A stretch of 64,000 bases of DNA. Source: JBOGCH01 sp051656645 (GTDB lineage Bacteria > Bacteroidota > Bacteroidia > Bacteroidales > Marinifilaceae). The stretch's first letter is position 1. Each line of letters opens with the position of its first letter. Location: positions 58,637-122,636 of the forward strand of contig JBOGCH010000039.1 of assembly GCA_051656645.1 (NCBI GenBank), written 5' to 3'. A model generated the notes under the pieces. That model was given only the letters and a program-made list of their open reading frames with translations. It was not told the DNA's origin and ran no database searches. The position numbers were made by a program, and so were the translations under genes. This document shows positions 8,741 through 17,644 of the stretch, one piece after another.

Positions 8741-10861
8741 TTAGAATCCGGAATGTACCTTATCGCTATTTAAGCTCTCCGCTTCGCCGGCTTTACGCTC
8801 ATGCGTATAGTTCCACACCACATTATCCGTAAGGTTCTCGTTTTTATACTTTACACCTGCTTCTATTTTATTTTCACCTTTCCGTAGGGATACATTTTCA
8901 AATATGTAGTGAATATCCGTGTAACCTTTTGTTGGTGCCGGCAGCACGGTGCCGTTTAGTGTAAGTGTTGGCACACCCTTGTTGCTGTACACTGTAATAT
9001 TGGTAAGCTGTTTTTCGCGCTCATTTAAACGCTTTTGCGTAATATGTAATACCGGCTCTTCGCTCCAGTTGGCTTTATAGAAATAATATGAGTCCTTTTT
9101 CGTTTTACGATCAAAGGTTATCAACCCTTTCATGTTACGCGCCGGTACATTACCACGATTGGCAAGCGGCGTAGCAAAATCGAACATATTCCACAAATAG
9201 GAAGCAACAATGTACGGATGATCCTTAATTACACTCCAGTGCAGCTCGTGCGTCTTGGTTTGGAATGTCTCCGGATAATAAGGCTTTGTCCAGTTTAATG
9301 ACTCGCTCAAATACTCGGTTTGCTGTCCTATGTTAGCATCTGCACCATACTCGGATAAAATAAAGGCATGTTGCGGATACTCCTTCTCTAGGTTTTGAAT
9401 CCATGGTTTTATATCCTGTAGCTTCTTTTCATACCATCCAAAGTAACGGTTCATTCCTTGAATGTCTGCATTACAGTTTACTTCATGGCTCATGTGTCCA
9501 TAGCCATTCACAGCAACCGTATATCGATCGGGATCCTCCATCTTTGCCAAATCGTGCAACTCGCGGGTTAGCGTAGCTGTATATTCATGCGGTTTATACA
9601 CCTCGTTATGCAAACCCCATATGTAAATAGACGGGTGATTAAAGCTTTGACGTATCAACTCGGTCATTTGGCTTTTAGCATTCTCACTCTCTTGCGTAGA
9701 GACACGATTTACAAACGGGATCTCTGCCCAAATTATCAGTCCCAATGTGTCGCAACGTGAGTATAAATAATCTGATTGCTGATAGTGTGCAAAACGAACA
9801 GTTGTGGCGCCAATACCCATTATCTCATTCAAGTCATGATCATGGTGCTTATTCTCTAACGCCGAACCAATGCCCCACCAATCCTGGTGACGGCATACCC
9901 CATACATAGGATACTTTTCACCATTTAAATAGAATCCGTCTCCCGCTTTAATTTCATAATTACGTAGACCCAATGGCTGCACCATCTCATCTATTACTTG
10001 GCCATTCTCCTCCAAACGCACCACTACGCGATACAAATAAGGATCCTTACGTCCATGCCATAAACGCGGACTGCGAACAGCCATTTGTACCTGTTCCACA
10101 CTACGTCCTTGAGGCGATACGGTTAAATTGTTTTTACGTTCGGCAACAGCACGTCCTTGTGCGTCCTCTATGCGAGTAACCATACGTATATTTTTATTTA
10201 CACCACTTTTGTTTTCCAATTTCACTTTCACACCAACATCGGCACCTTTACGGCTAACGTTACGCTGTGTTACATAGACTCCGGGCGAAGCGTAGTCCGT
10301 CACGGCAATATGCACCGGTTCCGTAGCAACTAGCGTTACCGGACGATAAATACCTCCGTACACACCAAATAACACATGGTTTACAGGTATTACATCCACA
10401 CGTGCTTTGTTGCTTACACGCATTAAAAGCGTATTCTCCACATCGGGTTTCATAAACTTGGTTACGTCGAACGCAAAAGCCGAATAACCACCTTTATGCA
10501 TCCCCACATACTCACCATTAATCCACAACTCGGCCACTTGTCCCACTCCCTCAAAACGCAAAAAGAGCTGTTTCCCTTTCATACTTTGCGGAACATTGTA
10601 CTGTTTTCGGTAATAACAATCGCCCTCGTAGAAGGAGTTGTATTTTTTCTGCATATCCTCATTGTTCCATGTGTGAGGTAGCGTTACCTCGCTCCATTTA
10701 CTGTCTAATCCGGACATTACTCGGACAGATTCATCGCTAAACGGGCCTTTCCGAAATTCCCATCCGTCATTGAACGAAATCGTTTGCCTTTGTGCCGAAA
10801 CAAAAGGATTACTCGCAAATTGTACACTTAAATACATTAATAGAAACAATACTCTCTTCAT
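8741..10861 (-). CDS. Glycoside hydrolase family 2 (beta-galactosidase or beta-glucuronidase type)
   Basis: 706 residues with signal peptide (ending PFVSAQ). Domain order is the GH2 jelly-roll (about 30-200), an immunoglobulin-like domain (200-310), the catalytic barrel (310-610) and a C-terminal beta domain. The acid/base is Glu420 in WGLHNEVY and the nucleophile is Glu504 in LSEYGAD. A later ARNMKGLITFDRK segment contains NxKG, a pattern seen in glucuronidases, but many Bacteroidota beta-galactosidases have a similar NDKG, so it does not decide the substrate. It is the first gene of the five-gene glycan operon. A 7-bp dyad lies 38-58 nt before the start codon. Uronic-acid context slightly favours glucuronidase. 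Confidence 0.9.
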   Translation of the reverse strand: MKRVLFLLMYLSVQFASNPFVSAQRQTISFNDGWEFRKGPFSDESVRVMSGLDSKWSEVTLPHTWNNEDMQKKYNSFYEGDCYYRKQYNVPQSMKGKQLFLRFEGVGQVAELWINGEYVGMHKGGYSAFAFDVTKFMKPDVENTLLMRVSNKARVDVIPVNHVLFGVYGGIYRPVTLVATEPVHIAVTDYASPGVYVTQRNVSRKGADVGVKVKLENKSGVNKNIRMVTRIEDAQGRAVAERKNNLTVSPQGRSVEQVQMAVRSPRLWHGRKDPYLYRVVVRLEENGQVIDEMVQPLGLRNYEIKAGDGFYLNGEKYPMYGVCRHQDWWGIGSALENKHHDHDLNEIMGIGATTVRFAHYQQSDYLYSRCDTLGLIIWAEIPFVNRVSTQESENAKSQMTELIRQSFNHPSIYIWGLHNEVYKPHEYTATLTRELHDLAKMEDPDRYTVAVNGYGHMSHEVNCNADIQGMNRYFGWYEKKLQDIKPWIQNLEKEYPQHAFILSEYGADANIGQQTEYLSESLNWTKPYYPETFQTKTHELHWSVIKDHPYIVASYLWNMFDFATPLANRGNVPARNMKGLITFDRKTKKDSYYFYKANWSEEPVLHITQKRLNEREKQLTNITVYSNKGVPTLTLNGTVLPAPTKGYTDIHYIFENVSLRKGENKIEAGVKYKNENLTDNVVWNYTHERKAGEAESLNSDKVHSGF

Positions 10862-10898
10862 ACGTTATTTTGCTCTTTCTTGGTGATTGATTATCCCG

Positions 10899-10919
10899 TT
10901 GCGCTTTTAATTAGCGCAA
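10899..10919. promoter_or_regulatory. Candidate operator dyad upstream of GH2
   Basis: Two perfect 7-bp arms, TTGCGCT at 10899-10905 and AGCGCAA at 10913-10919, flank a 7-nt AT spacer. The dyad is 38-58 nt upstream of the GH2 start codon, in the leader or promoter of the glycan operon. It could bind a dimeric regulator or form a leader hairpin. No regulator gene is present to match it. Confidence 0.4.
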
Positions 10920-11035
10920 TCGGTTGTACAAATATCTGTAATAAAATTTATATTTTACAATAATTTATCAAAAAATATTTCTCTTTTAACCAAATATTTA
11001 TTCCCATCGGCTCTTCAGGCACACTTGCTCGCAGT

Positions 11036-11149
11036 ATCTCCCACTCCTGTCCTTTATCGCTCCCTTATCCCACCTTTATGCCGCCTTTCCTATAGAAAAG
11101 GAGCGATAAAGGCGCGATAAGGGAGCGATAAAGGACAGGAGTGGGAGAT
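11036..11149. repeat. Element E1: inverted array of 11-nt units
   Basis: A near-continuous palindrome with perfect 34-bp outer arms, 11036-11069 pairing with 11116-11149. Each arm is four 11-nt units. The left units, CCCACTCCTGT at 11040, CCTTTATCGCT at 11051, CCCTTATCCCA at 11062 and CCTTTATGCCG at 11073, face their complements starting at 11135, 11124, 11113 and 11102. The two outer unit pairs match 11/11, the inner ones about 9/11 and 8/11. An 18-nt centre (11084-11101) is itself a small hairpin. No open frame of note and no transposase. It lies between the GH2 leader and the uxuA promoter. Confidence 0.9.
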
Positions 11150-11268
11150 GCTATAGAGAAAATAAGACCATAATAGAGCTATAAACCAATCCTATACTCA
11201 ATTTATATAATAAGGAATGGGATAAATGATTAGCTATACGATATGATTTAAATAAATATTTACATTTT

Positions 11269-11291
11269 TATATGCTATTCGTTTGCATATA
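11269..11291. promoter_or_regulatory. Candidate operator dyad over the uxuA -33 box
   Basis: Seven-bp arms TATATGC (11269-11275) and GCATATA (11285-11291) flank a 9-nt spacer that contains most of the -33 TTTG element. A regulator bound here would block polymerase. The site is AT-rich, so chance is possible. Confidence 0.4.
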
Positions 11292-11312
11292 GAAAAACAA
11301 CCACTACATTTG
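11282..11312 (+). promoter_or_regulatory. uxuA promoter, Bacteroidota type
   Basis: TTTG at 11282-11285 and TACATTTG at 11305-11312 are separated by 19 nt, an exact match to the Bacteroides -33 TTTG and -7 TAnnTTTG consensus. Transcription should begin near 11319, about 35 nt before the uxuA start codon. Confidence 0.75.
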
Positions 11313-11322
11313 CAATCGATTG
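11313..11322. promoter_or_regulatory. Candidate LacI-type operator at the uxuA transcription start
   Basis: A perfect 10-bp palindrome CAATCGATTG with a central CG, directly downstream of the -7 box. LacI-family operators commonly have such CG-centred symmetry, and hexuronate genes are often under LacI or GntR repressors. No regulator gene is visible in the window. Confidence 0.45.
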
Positions 11323-11354
11323 ACTAGTATATTATTTCCCTAATTACATAACGT

Positions 11355-12536
11355 ATGGAAAGAATCGCATTTGAACAGACTTGGCGTTGGTATGGCCCCA
11401 ATGATGGGGTAACGCTTCAAGATATACGACAAACGGGCGCTACCGGAGTGGTACATGCCCTTCATCACATAGCACCCGGAGAGGTGTGGAGCGTAGAGGA
11501 AATTGAAAACCGCAAAGGCATTATCCAAGCGGCAGGATTATCATGGAGCGTGGTGGAGAGCCTGCCGGTAAGTGAGGAAATTAAAAGCCGACGTCCCGGA
11601 TTTGAACAACACATTGAGAATTATAAAACATCTCTGCACAACTTGGCAGCCTGCGGCATTAACGTAATTACCTACAACTTTATGCCCATTTTGGACTGGA
11701 CGCGTACGGACGTTGCATATACCACCGCCGATGGATCAAAGGCGCTACGCTATGATCGCAGCGCTTTTATTGCGTTTGATATGTTTATTCTTAACAGGGA
11801 AAATGCCCTGGAGGATTATACCTTTGAGGAAGTGGCACGCGCTACCGCCTGCTTTGAACACATGACACAGCAGGAGCGCGACACGCTTACGCGCAGCATC
11901 CTAATGGGACTTCCCGGTGCCGATGAAAGCTTTACTGTTGAAGCCATACGTAACGGCTTGGCACTATACAAGGACATTACAGACGATACGTTACGTGAAA
12001 ACCTCTTCCTATTTCTAGAGGCCATAACTGATACCGTAAAACAAACAGGAGTAAAAATGGCTATCCATCCGGACGATCCGCCATATCGCTTGTTGGGTTT
12101 ACCCCGCATTATGAGTACAACCACAGACTATGCCGCATTGTGCCAGCGCATACCTAATGTTAATATTGGTTTTTGCTTTTGTACAGGCTCATTAAGCGTA
12201 CGCAAGGATAATGATTTGCCCCAGATGGCTATCCGCTACATAGACCGTATTCACTTTGTACATCTTCGCAGTACCGAGCGCGATGATTTAGGCAATTTCT
12301 TTGAGGCCAATCACTTGGAGGGGTCTGTTGACATGTATGCCATTATGAGAAATTTAATTATAGGCATGCAAAAACGCGGTACGTCAATACCATTGCGTCC
12401 GGACCATGGGCATCAAATGTTGGACGACTTACGTAAACAAACCTATCCGGGCTACTCTGCAATTGGCCGTTTACGTGGATTGGCCGAATTACGCGGATTG
12501 GAGCTAGGTATAGGTAGAACTCTTTTTGAAAACTAG
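11355..12536 (+). CDS. uxuA: Mannonate dehydratase UxuA
   Basis: 393 residues, cytoplasmic, the normal length. It converts D-mannonate to 2-keto-3-deoxygluconate in hexuronate catabolism. The N-terminal TWRWYGPNDGVTLQDIRQTGATGVV and the later MAIHPDDPPYRLLGLPRI and CTGSLSVRKDN are family hallmarks containing metal-binding His and Cys. The start at 11355 leaves a leader of about 35 nt from the predicted transcription start. It is followed 2 bp later by uxaC, so the two are co-transcribed. The intervening pathway enzyme, fructuronate reductase UxuB, is not in the window. Confidence 0.96.
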   Translation: MERIAFEQTWRWYGPNDGVTLQDIRQTGATGVVHALHHIAPGEVWSVEEIENRKGIIQAAGLSWSVVESLPVSEEIKSRRPGFEQHIENYKTSLHNLAACGINVITYNFMPILDWTRTDVAYTTADGSKALRYDRSAFIAFDMFILNRENALEDYTFEEVARATACFEHMTQQERDTLTRSILMGLPGADESFTVEAIRNGLALYKDITDDTLRENLFLFLEAITDTVKQTGVKMAIHPDDPPYRLLGLPRIMSTTTDYAALCQRIPNVNIGFCFCTGSLSVRKDNDLPQMAIRYIDRIHFVHLRSTERDDLGNFFEANHLEGSVDMYAIMRNLIIGMQKRGTSIPLRPDHGHQMLDDLRKQTYPGYSAIGRLRGLAELRGLELGIGRTLFEN

Positions 12537-12538
12537 GT

Positions 12539-13945
12539 ATGACACAAACAAACTGGATAAACAATGATTTTATGCTTCACGGCGAAGCTGCTATCACGCT
12601 TTATAACAATTACGCCAAAGACATGCCTATTGTGGACTTTCATAATCACCTGAGTCCGGAGGAAATTATAACAAATAAACCCTTTAAAAACATTACGGAG
12701 GCGTGGTTAAAGTTTGACCATTACAAGTGGCGATTAATGCGCGCATACGGCATAGATGAATACTATATTACCGGCGACGCGTTACCTGAGGAAAAGTTTA
12801 TGAAATGGGCTGAAGTGGTTCCGCACACCTTTGGAAATCCCATCTTCCACTGGACTCACTTGGAGTTGAAACGCTATTTTGGTATTGATGAGTTACTAAC
12901 GCCGGCAACTGCCACTTCCATCTATGCACAATGTAATGAATTGCTGCGTACAGAACCCTATACTCCACAAGCACTGCTTAAACGAATGAATGTGGAGGTG
13001 TTATGCACAACCGACGATCCGACCGATACACTGGAATTTCATCGTAAAGGCCTCACAAAACTGGACATTAAAATGCTCCCGTCTTGGCGTCCGGACAAGG
13101 TATTGCTAGTACATGACATAAACACATGGCACGGCTATTTACATAAATTATCTGCATGTACGGGTATTGATATAACCAACTACGCGGCTTTAAAACAAGC
13201 ACTCAGACAGCGCGTGGAATTATTTTTAAGTGTCGGTTGTCGCGTGGCGGATATTGGAATTACACGCTTACCCGGTGAAATTGCAAGCGAGGAGGAGACT
13301 GAACATTTGTTTCAACGCCACATGCACAGGGGCGCGCTGACCTTTGCCGAAATTGAAAAACTGCAATTTGGACTACTGAAAATGTTATGTAAACTAAACC
13401 ATGACTATGATTTAGTCCAACAACTGCACATAGGTCCTATGCGTAATGTCAACACCCGATTATATAGCAAACTGGGAGCTGACTGCGGCGGCGACTCCAT
13501 GTCGGACTTTGAAGTTGCACAACCACTGGCACGCCTGCTTGGCGAGCTTGACAGCGAAGGCCACTTGGCACCTACCATTTTATACAACCTAAACCCCAAG
13601 GATGGCGATGTTATGGCAACCCTTGCATATAACTTCAACGACTATAGTATGAAGGGAAAAATGCAGTACGGAGCAGCTTGGTGGTTTTTGGACACACTGC
13701 AAGGAATGACTAAACAGCTGGATACTATTAGTCAATATGGCTTATTAAGCCAATTTGTTGGTATGCTCACAGACTCCCGTAGCTTATTGTCCTTTACGCG
13801 CCATGAATACTTCCGTCGCATTCTGTGTAATTATATCGGTAATATGGTAGATACCGGCCTTCTGCCACAATGTATGCTCCCCGAATTGGGAAAAGCGGTA
13901 CAAAATATTTGTTATAACAATGCAAAAGCCTATTTTAGATTCTGA
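12539..13945 (+). CDS. uxaC: Glucuronate isomerase UxaC
   Basis: 468 residues, the usual length. It isomerises D-glucuronate to D-fructuronate, and galacturonate to tagaturonate, the entry step of the hexuronate pathway. The amidohydrolase-like metal site shows in VDFHNHLSPEEI near residue 33. GPMRNVNTRLYSKLG and DSRSLLSFTRHEYFRRILC are conserved UxaC segments. It begins 2 bp after uxuA and ends before a strong terminator. Together with the PL8 lyase operon it suggests growth on a glucuronate-containing glycan. Confidence 0.97.
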   Translation: MTQTNWINNDFMLHGEAAITLYNNYAKDMPIVDFHNHLSPEEIITNKPFKNITEAWLKFDHYKWRLMRAYGIDEYYITGDALPEEKFMKWAEVVPHTFGNPIFHWTHLELKRYFGIDELLTPATATSIYAQCNELLRTEPYTPQALLKRMNVEVLCTTDDPTDTLEFHRKGLTKLDIKMLPSWRPDKVLLVHDINTWHGYLHKLSACTGIDITNYAALKQALRQRVELFLSVGCRVADIGITRLPGEIASEEETEHLFQRHMHRGALTFAEIEKLQFGLLKMLCKLNHDYDLVQQLHIGPMRNVNTRLYSKLGADCGGDSMSDFEVAQPLARLLGELDSEGHLAPTILYNLNPKDGDVMATLAYNFNDYSMKGKMQYGAAWWFLDTLQGMTKQLDTISQYGLLSQFVGMLTDSRSLLSFTRHEYFRRILCNYIGNMVDTGLLPQCMLPELGKAVQNICYNNAKAYFRF

Positions 13946-13970
13946 AATCATAAAGATATTAACGTAAAGA

Positions 13971-14002
13971 AAGAGGGGTGGAATTCTAATTCTACCCCTC
14001 TT
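13971..14002 (+). terminator. Terminator after uxaC
   Basis: The arm AAGAGGGGTG (13971-13980) pairs with TACCCCTCTT (13993-14002), with four further pairs inside and a short loop, and is followed by a T run. It ends the uxuA-uxaC transcript. Confidence 0.8.
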
Positions 14003-14061
14003 TTGTATTTATTATCTCCTGCTACGTAATCTATCTACAATTAATAACAGTAAACAGACAA

Positions 14062-16161
14062 ATGATGAGACTATTAAATTCACTCCTTGCGGCACTGTGT
14101 ATTACCACGTTGTGGTGTACGGATGCATGTGCCGGCAAGAAAGTTATGCGAGAATTGGGTAATGCGAAAATTAGTCGACAATTCGCCGATGGCAACATTC
14201 TCCTTACAACACGTATTACAAACAAGTTACTAAACAAAGAGATTATCCCCACACGGGGATACGAATTCTGCATTCGCCTATCAGAAGGAACCGACAAGGA
14301 AAACACGGATCGTCTATTGACAAATGCCGATTTCAAGATTAAAGAGGTAAAGCAACAGGTTGTTGATTCCACCCAAACGCTCAGCTTTTATTTGGTTAAT
14401 AAGGCGGAGAAGCTGAATGTCACCGTTAATTATCAATTGATAGGCGGACAACCCTATATGCGTAAATGGCTTGAGGTAACTCCTACCCGCCCGGTTACAT
14501 TGGAACGTATGGACATTGAGAGCCTAAATATAGAGGACAGTTATCAAACCTATAACATCCAAGCCATTACCTCCTATTTAAAGGGCGAGGGATACTGGAA
14601 ACCCGGATTAGGTATGCCCATATACACCTCTTGCACGGGTACGTTCTGGGGTGTTGAATTTCCGGCTGCAACCAACTCAGCAGTAAATCAACAACTTAAT
14701 GCAGGCTATCATTATGGTCAGCAATTACAAGCCGGAGAGACCTATACCTCCCATAAAAGTGTGGTAGGCGTAGCTGACAATCTAGATTATATTGACGATG
14801 CATTTATGGCCTATATCAACGACATCCGCATACGTCCCCTACGTTTGCAAGTGCAATACAATTGTTTCTTTGACTTTGGATGGGGAGTAAACGGCGACAA
14901 TTTTAGTCAAAGCGTAAACACCATACACAACGAATTAGTTACAAAACGCGGTGTTGCTCCACTTGACGCCTACGTCATTGACGATGGATGGCAAGATGGG
15001 AAGCTGCCCGATATTGACCAAAAAGGAGGAGTGTGGAGCATTAATAACAAATTCTCGCCCAATTTTGAGCGTTGTCGAGCCCTAACGGCACAGAAGAATT
15101 CCTCACTGGGATTATGGCTAAGCCCCGGCTGCTTTTTTGGATCCAAACAACAAATACAGGTTATGCGCCAAAAAGGCGGGTTTGAGCCTTTGTCCCTATC
15201 AATGTCAATGTGTGGTCCCAACTATATGCAGAAGCTTGAGGATCGTATTATTGAGTTAACTAAACAGGGAATTACTTACTTTAAATACGACGGATTATTT
15301 GGACATCAATACACGCGCGACTTTGAACTCAACGGACGCGGTACCGCCACCATGCCACAGCTAAACACAGAAGGATTTGCGGCCAACGACGTGCGCCTTA
15401 ATAATCCGAAATACGATGAATTGAAACTATACTATCTTAGTGCCGGAACCGAACGACTGATGCAAATATTCCGTAAACAACACGAGGTAAATCCCAACGT
15501 ATTTACCGCTATTACGAACGGGGCCTATTTAAGCCCCTGGTGGCTCATGTATGCGGATGTTGTTTGGCTTATAAACTGCGGTGACGCAGCAGGAGGTTCA
15601 ACCCGAAACGATGAGCTAGTGTATCGTGATGGTGTTTATCATGAGGTGTTCCACACGGAAAATACCAAATTCCCCATAAACTCTATATTTAACCACGAAC
15701 CTAAGAAAACATCAACGGGAGAGTCTGAAAAATCTTTTCGCGATTATCTATACATGAATCTATCGCGCGGCGCATGCTTTATTGAATTGTATCTTAAAAC
15801 CAAAACCCTATCTCCTACGGATTGGGATGTACTTGCCGATGGATTAAAGTGGGCAAAAAATATATTCCCCACATTTCAAAACGTAAAAATGATTGGCGGA
15901 AATCCACGCGAACGCGTACCTTATGGTTACTCCGGATGGACAGACAGTATGGGCTACATATCCCTTCACAATCCGGGCAACGCGGAACGCACCTTTAGGG
16001 TTAAGTTGGACAGAAGCATAGGTACTAAACCCGGCACCTATAAGGTTTCGACTCCAGCGCACAGCGACCTCACAAATTTACAAACGTCCTACTCGTATAA
16101 TGATGAAATTTCCATTACATTAAAACCCAAAGAGATTAAGATACTTACATTTACCCAATAG
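14062..16161 (+). CDS. Alpha-galactosidase-like glycosidase, GH36
   Basis: 699 residues with a signal peptide ending CTDACA. The N-terminal beta-supersandwich (about 30-260) and barrel (270-600) match GH36/clan GH-D. AYVIDDGWQDGK carries Asp307-Asp308, and the likely nucleophile is Asp410 in YFKYDGLFGH. The C-terminal beta domain ends with KEIKILTFTQ, typical of the family. It should release alpha-linked galactose or N-acetylgalactosamine. A terminator separates it from uxaC, so it is expressed independently. No promoter consensus is obvious upstream. Substrate is inferred only at family level. Confidence 0.85.
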   Translation: MMRLLNSLLAALCITTLWCTDACAGKKVMRELGNAKISRQFADGNILLTTRITNKLLNKEIIPTRGYEFCIRLSEGTDKENTDRLLTNADFKIKEVKQQVVDSTQTLSFYLVNKAEKLNVTVNYQLIGGQPYMRKWLEVTPTRPVTLERMDIESLNIEDSYQTYNIQAITSYLKGEGYWKPGLGMPIYTSCTGTFWGVEFPAATNSAVNQQLNAGYHYGQQLQAGETYTSHKSVVGVADNLDYIDDAFMAYINDIRIRPLRLQVQYNCFFDFGWGVNGDNFSQSVNTIHNELVTKRGVAPLDAYVIDDGWQDGKLPDIDQKGGVWSINNKFSPNFERCRALTAQKNSSLGLWLSPGCFFGSKQQIQVMRQKGGFEPLSLSMSMCGPNYMQKLEDRIIELTKQGITYFKYDGLFGHQYTRDFELNGRGTATMPQLNTEGFAANDVRLNNPKYDELKLYYLSAGTERLMQIFRKQHEVNPNVFTAITNGAYLSPWWLMYADVVWLINCGDAAGGSTRNDELVYRDGVYHEVFHTENTKFPINSIFNHEPKKTSTGESEKSFRDYLYMNLSRGACFIELYLKTKTLSPTDWDVLADGLKWAKNIFPTFQNVKMIGGNPRERVPYGYSGWTDSMGYISLHNPGNAERTFRVKLDRSIGTKPGTYKVSTPAHSDLTNLQTSYSYNDEISITLKPKEIKILTFTQ

Positions 16162-16180
16162 TTGAAACTACTATATAACA

Positions 16181-16222
16181 AATAATCCTCAAAAGCTTTA
16201 AATATAGCTTTTGAGGATTATT
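16181..16222 (+). terminator. Terminator after GH36 gene
   Basis: Inverted repeat with 17-bp arms at 16181-16197 and 16206-16222 around an 8-nt loop. It is 20 nt after the GH36 stop, and its right arm ends in T-rich sequence. Confidence 0.8.
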
Positions 16223-16396
16223 TTATACTTAAAATAGAGTGCCTTACTCTTCAAGGACGAACAACATTAGCATACGTGACAAGATGTGCTCTGACCTAAC
16301 CGGAAAACACATATATCACTATTTCGTTGATATGCATTGTATCATCGAAATTGGCTACAGCACTTTCATAGTAACAACATTATGCACCTCCGTCTG

Positions 16397-17644
16397 TTAT
16401 TCCTTATTGAGTCTAATAGTCTCTTCAACATCTAGAGCATCAGCAATAATTGAGATTGGATTTTTCACCTTTAGGGAAGTTGACATTTCAATTTGCCACT
16501 TACAGGTTTCACAATCCGTAACCACTAAATCAGCTCCCGACTCTTCAATATTTTTAAACAACGGCTTCCCTATGGCTTGAGATGTTTCATAATTCTCCTT
16601 TTTAAATCCATACGTTCCGGCAATCCCGCAACAAAACGAGTCCAGAAGAACAAAATCCAGCGTCGGAATCATTTTTAACAATGAAGTGGAATATATTGAC
16701 CATCCAAGTTTTCCCATATGGCAAGGAGTATGATAGGCTACTCGCAATTTAAAATCCTTTTTAAACGCCAGTTTAATACCCTTTTCATCTATCAACCTGT
16801 AAAGAAAACGTGTTGCTAACTCTACATGATTGCGTATTTTGCTATTGTCCATTTCAAGAATATGCTTATACTCATCCCTTATGGTAAAAATACAAGTGGA
16901 CGAAGTGCCTATTACTTGCATATCATCATTCACAGCCTTTTCTATGGCCGCTATATTATGTTGTGCATCCTTCTTTGCCTGATTGATAAGCCGGTTGGAG
17001 ATAAGCGCAACTCCACAACATTTCTCTTTGTCGAGTAAATTTACACCATACCCCACAGCATTTAGAATCTTTACTAAATCCTTACCCAATTGAGGGAAGT
17101 TATAATTTACATAACAACCGTGGAAATAACTAACTTGATGCTTATACTGCTTTTGAGATTCCGCCGCATGTTTTTTATACCATGATTCAAATTTCTCCGA
17201 CGCATATTCCGGAAATTGTCGGTGCGCATCAATGGCAAGAACTTTCTCCATGGCATACTTAACAGGTTTTAGGCTGATAGTATTATTGACGATAGGCGCA
17301 AAAGCCGTAGACATTGTACCTACAAAATCAGTATTAGCAAGGAGCTTGTCTCTTAATTTTGGCTTCCTAGTTTCATATTTAATACGGGCTGATTGGATAA
17401 TGTCACCAATCTTAACACCCGAAGGACATGCCACCTCACAACGCTTACAGTTTAAGCAATACTTAAGCGTCTTGTCATAGTATGACGATTTCTTCAATCG
17501 CAACCTTTCGCCGTCCGGACCTGCTTGTTTAGGCCCGGGGAAAAGAGGTGTTACAGCAGTTACCGGACAATATACAGTACAAACAGTACACTTAATACAC
17601 TGTTCGAAATCATTATCGCTTATATTATATTTATCTCTGTTCAT
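16397..17644 (-). CDS. glpC: Anaerobic glycerol-3-phosphate dehydrogenase subunit C
   Basis: 415 residues. It is the iron-sulfur subunit that passes electrons from GlpAB to the menaquinone pool at the membrane. Two [4Fe-4S] clusters are given by CIKCTVCTVYCP (residues 17-28) and CLNCKRCEVACP (62-73). Two CCG domains follow, with HGCYVNY, KCCGVAL, HTPCHMGKLG and DSFCCGIAG. The start overlaps the glpB stop by 4 nt (ATGA), so translation is coupled. Last gene of the glpABC operon; no clear terminator is visible in the 174 bp to the convergent GH36 terminator. Confidence 0.95.
   Translation of the reverse strand: MNRDKYNISDNDFEQCIKCTVCTVYCPVTAVTPLFPGPKQAGPDGERLRLKKSSYYDKTLKYCLNCKRCEVACPSGVKIGDIIQSARIKYETRKPKLRDKLLANTDFVGTMSTAFAPIVNNTISLKPVKYAMEKVLAIDAHRQFPEYASEKFESWYKKHAAESQKQYKHQVSYFHGCYVNYNFPQLGKDLVKILNAVGYGVNLLDKEKCCGVALISNRLINQAKKDAQHNIAAIEKAVNDDMQVIGTSSTCIFTIRDEYKHILEMDNSKIRNHVELATRFLYRLIDEKGIKLAFKKDFKLRVAYHTPCHMGKLGWSIYSTSLLKMIPTLDFVLLDSFCCGIAGTYGFKKENYETSQAIGKPLFKNIEESGADLVVTDCETCKWQIEMSTSLKVKNPISIIADALDVEETIRLNKE

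Larger units (their letters stand above)
10862..11354. other. Divergent intergenic region between the glycan operon and uxuA
   Basis: 493 bp without a coding sequence. From left to right it holds a TTGCGCT dyad near the GH2 start, an AT-rich stretch, the 11-nt-phased palindrome E1 at 11036-11149, another AT-rich stretch, and the uxuA promoter with two candidate operators at 11269-11322. Confidence 0.8.

Noticed and set aside
11036..11149. Reading E1 as an insertion sequence or MITE
   Set aside because: No target-site duplication was found by eye, and E1, E2 and E3 share no terminal sequence; only E4 and E5 are copies of each other.
16239..16580. Plus-strand open frame of 113 codons at the glpC end
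   Set aside because: Most of it is antisense to glpC and it follows directly on a terminator without a promoter.
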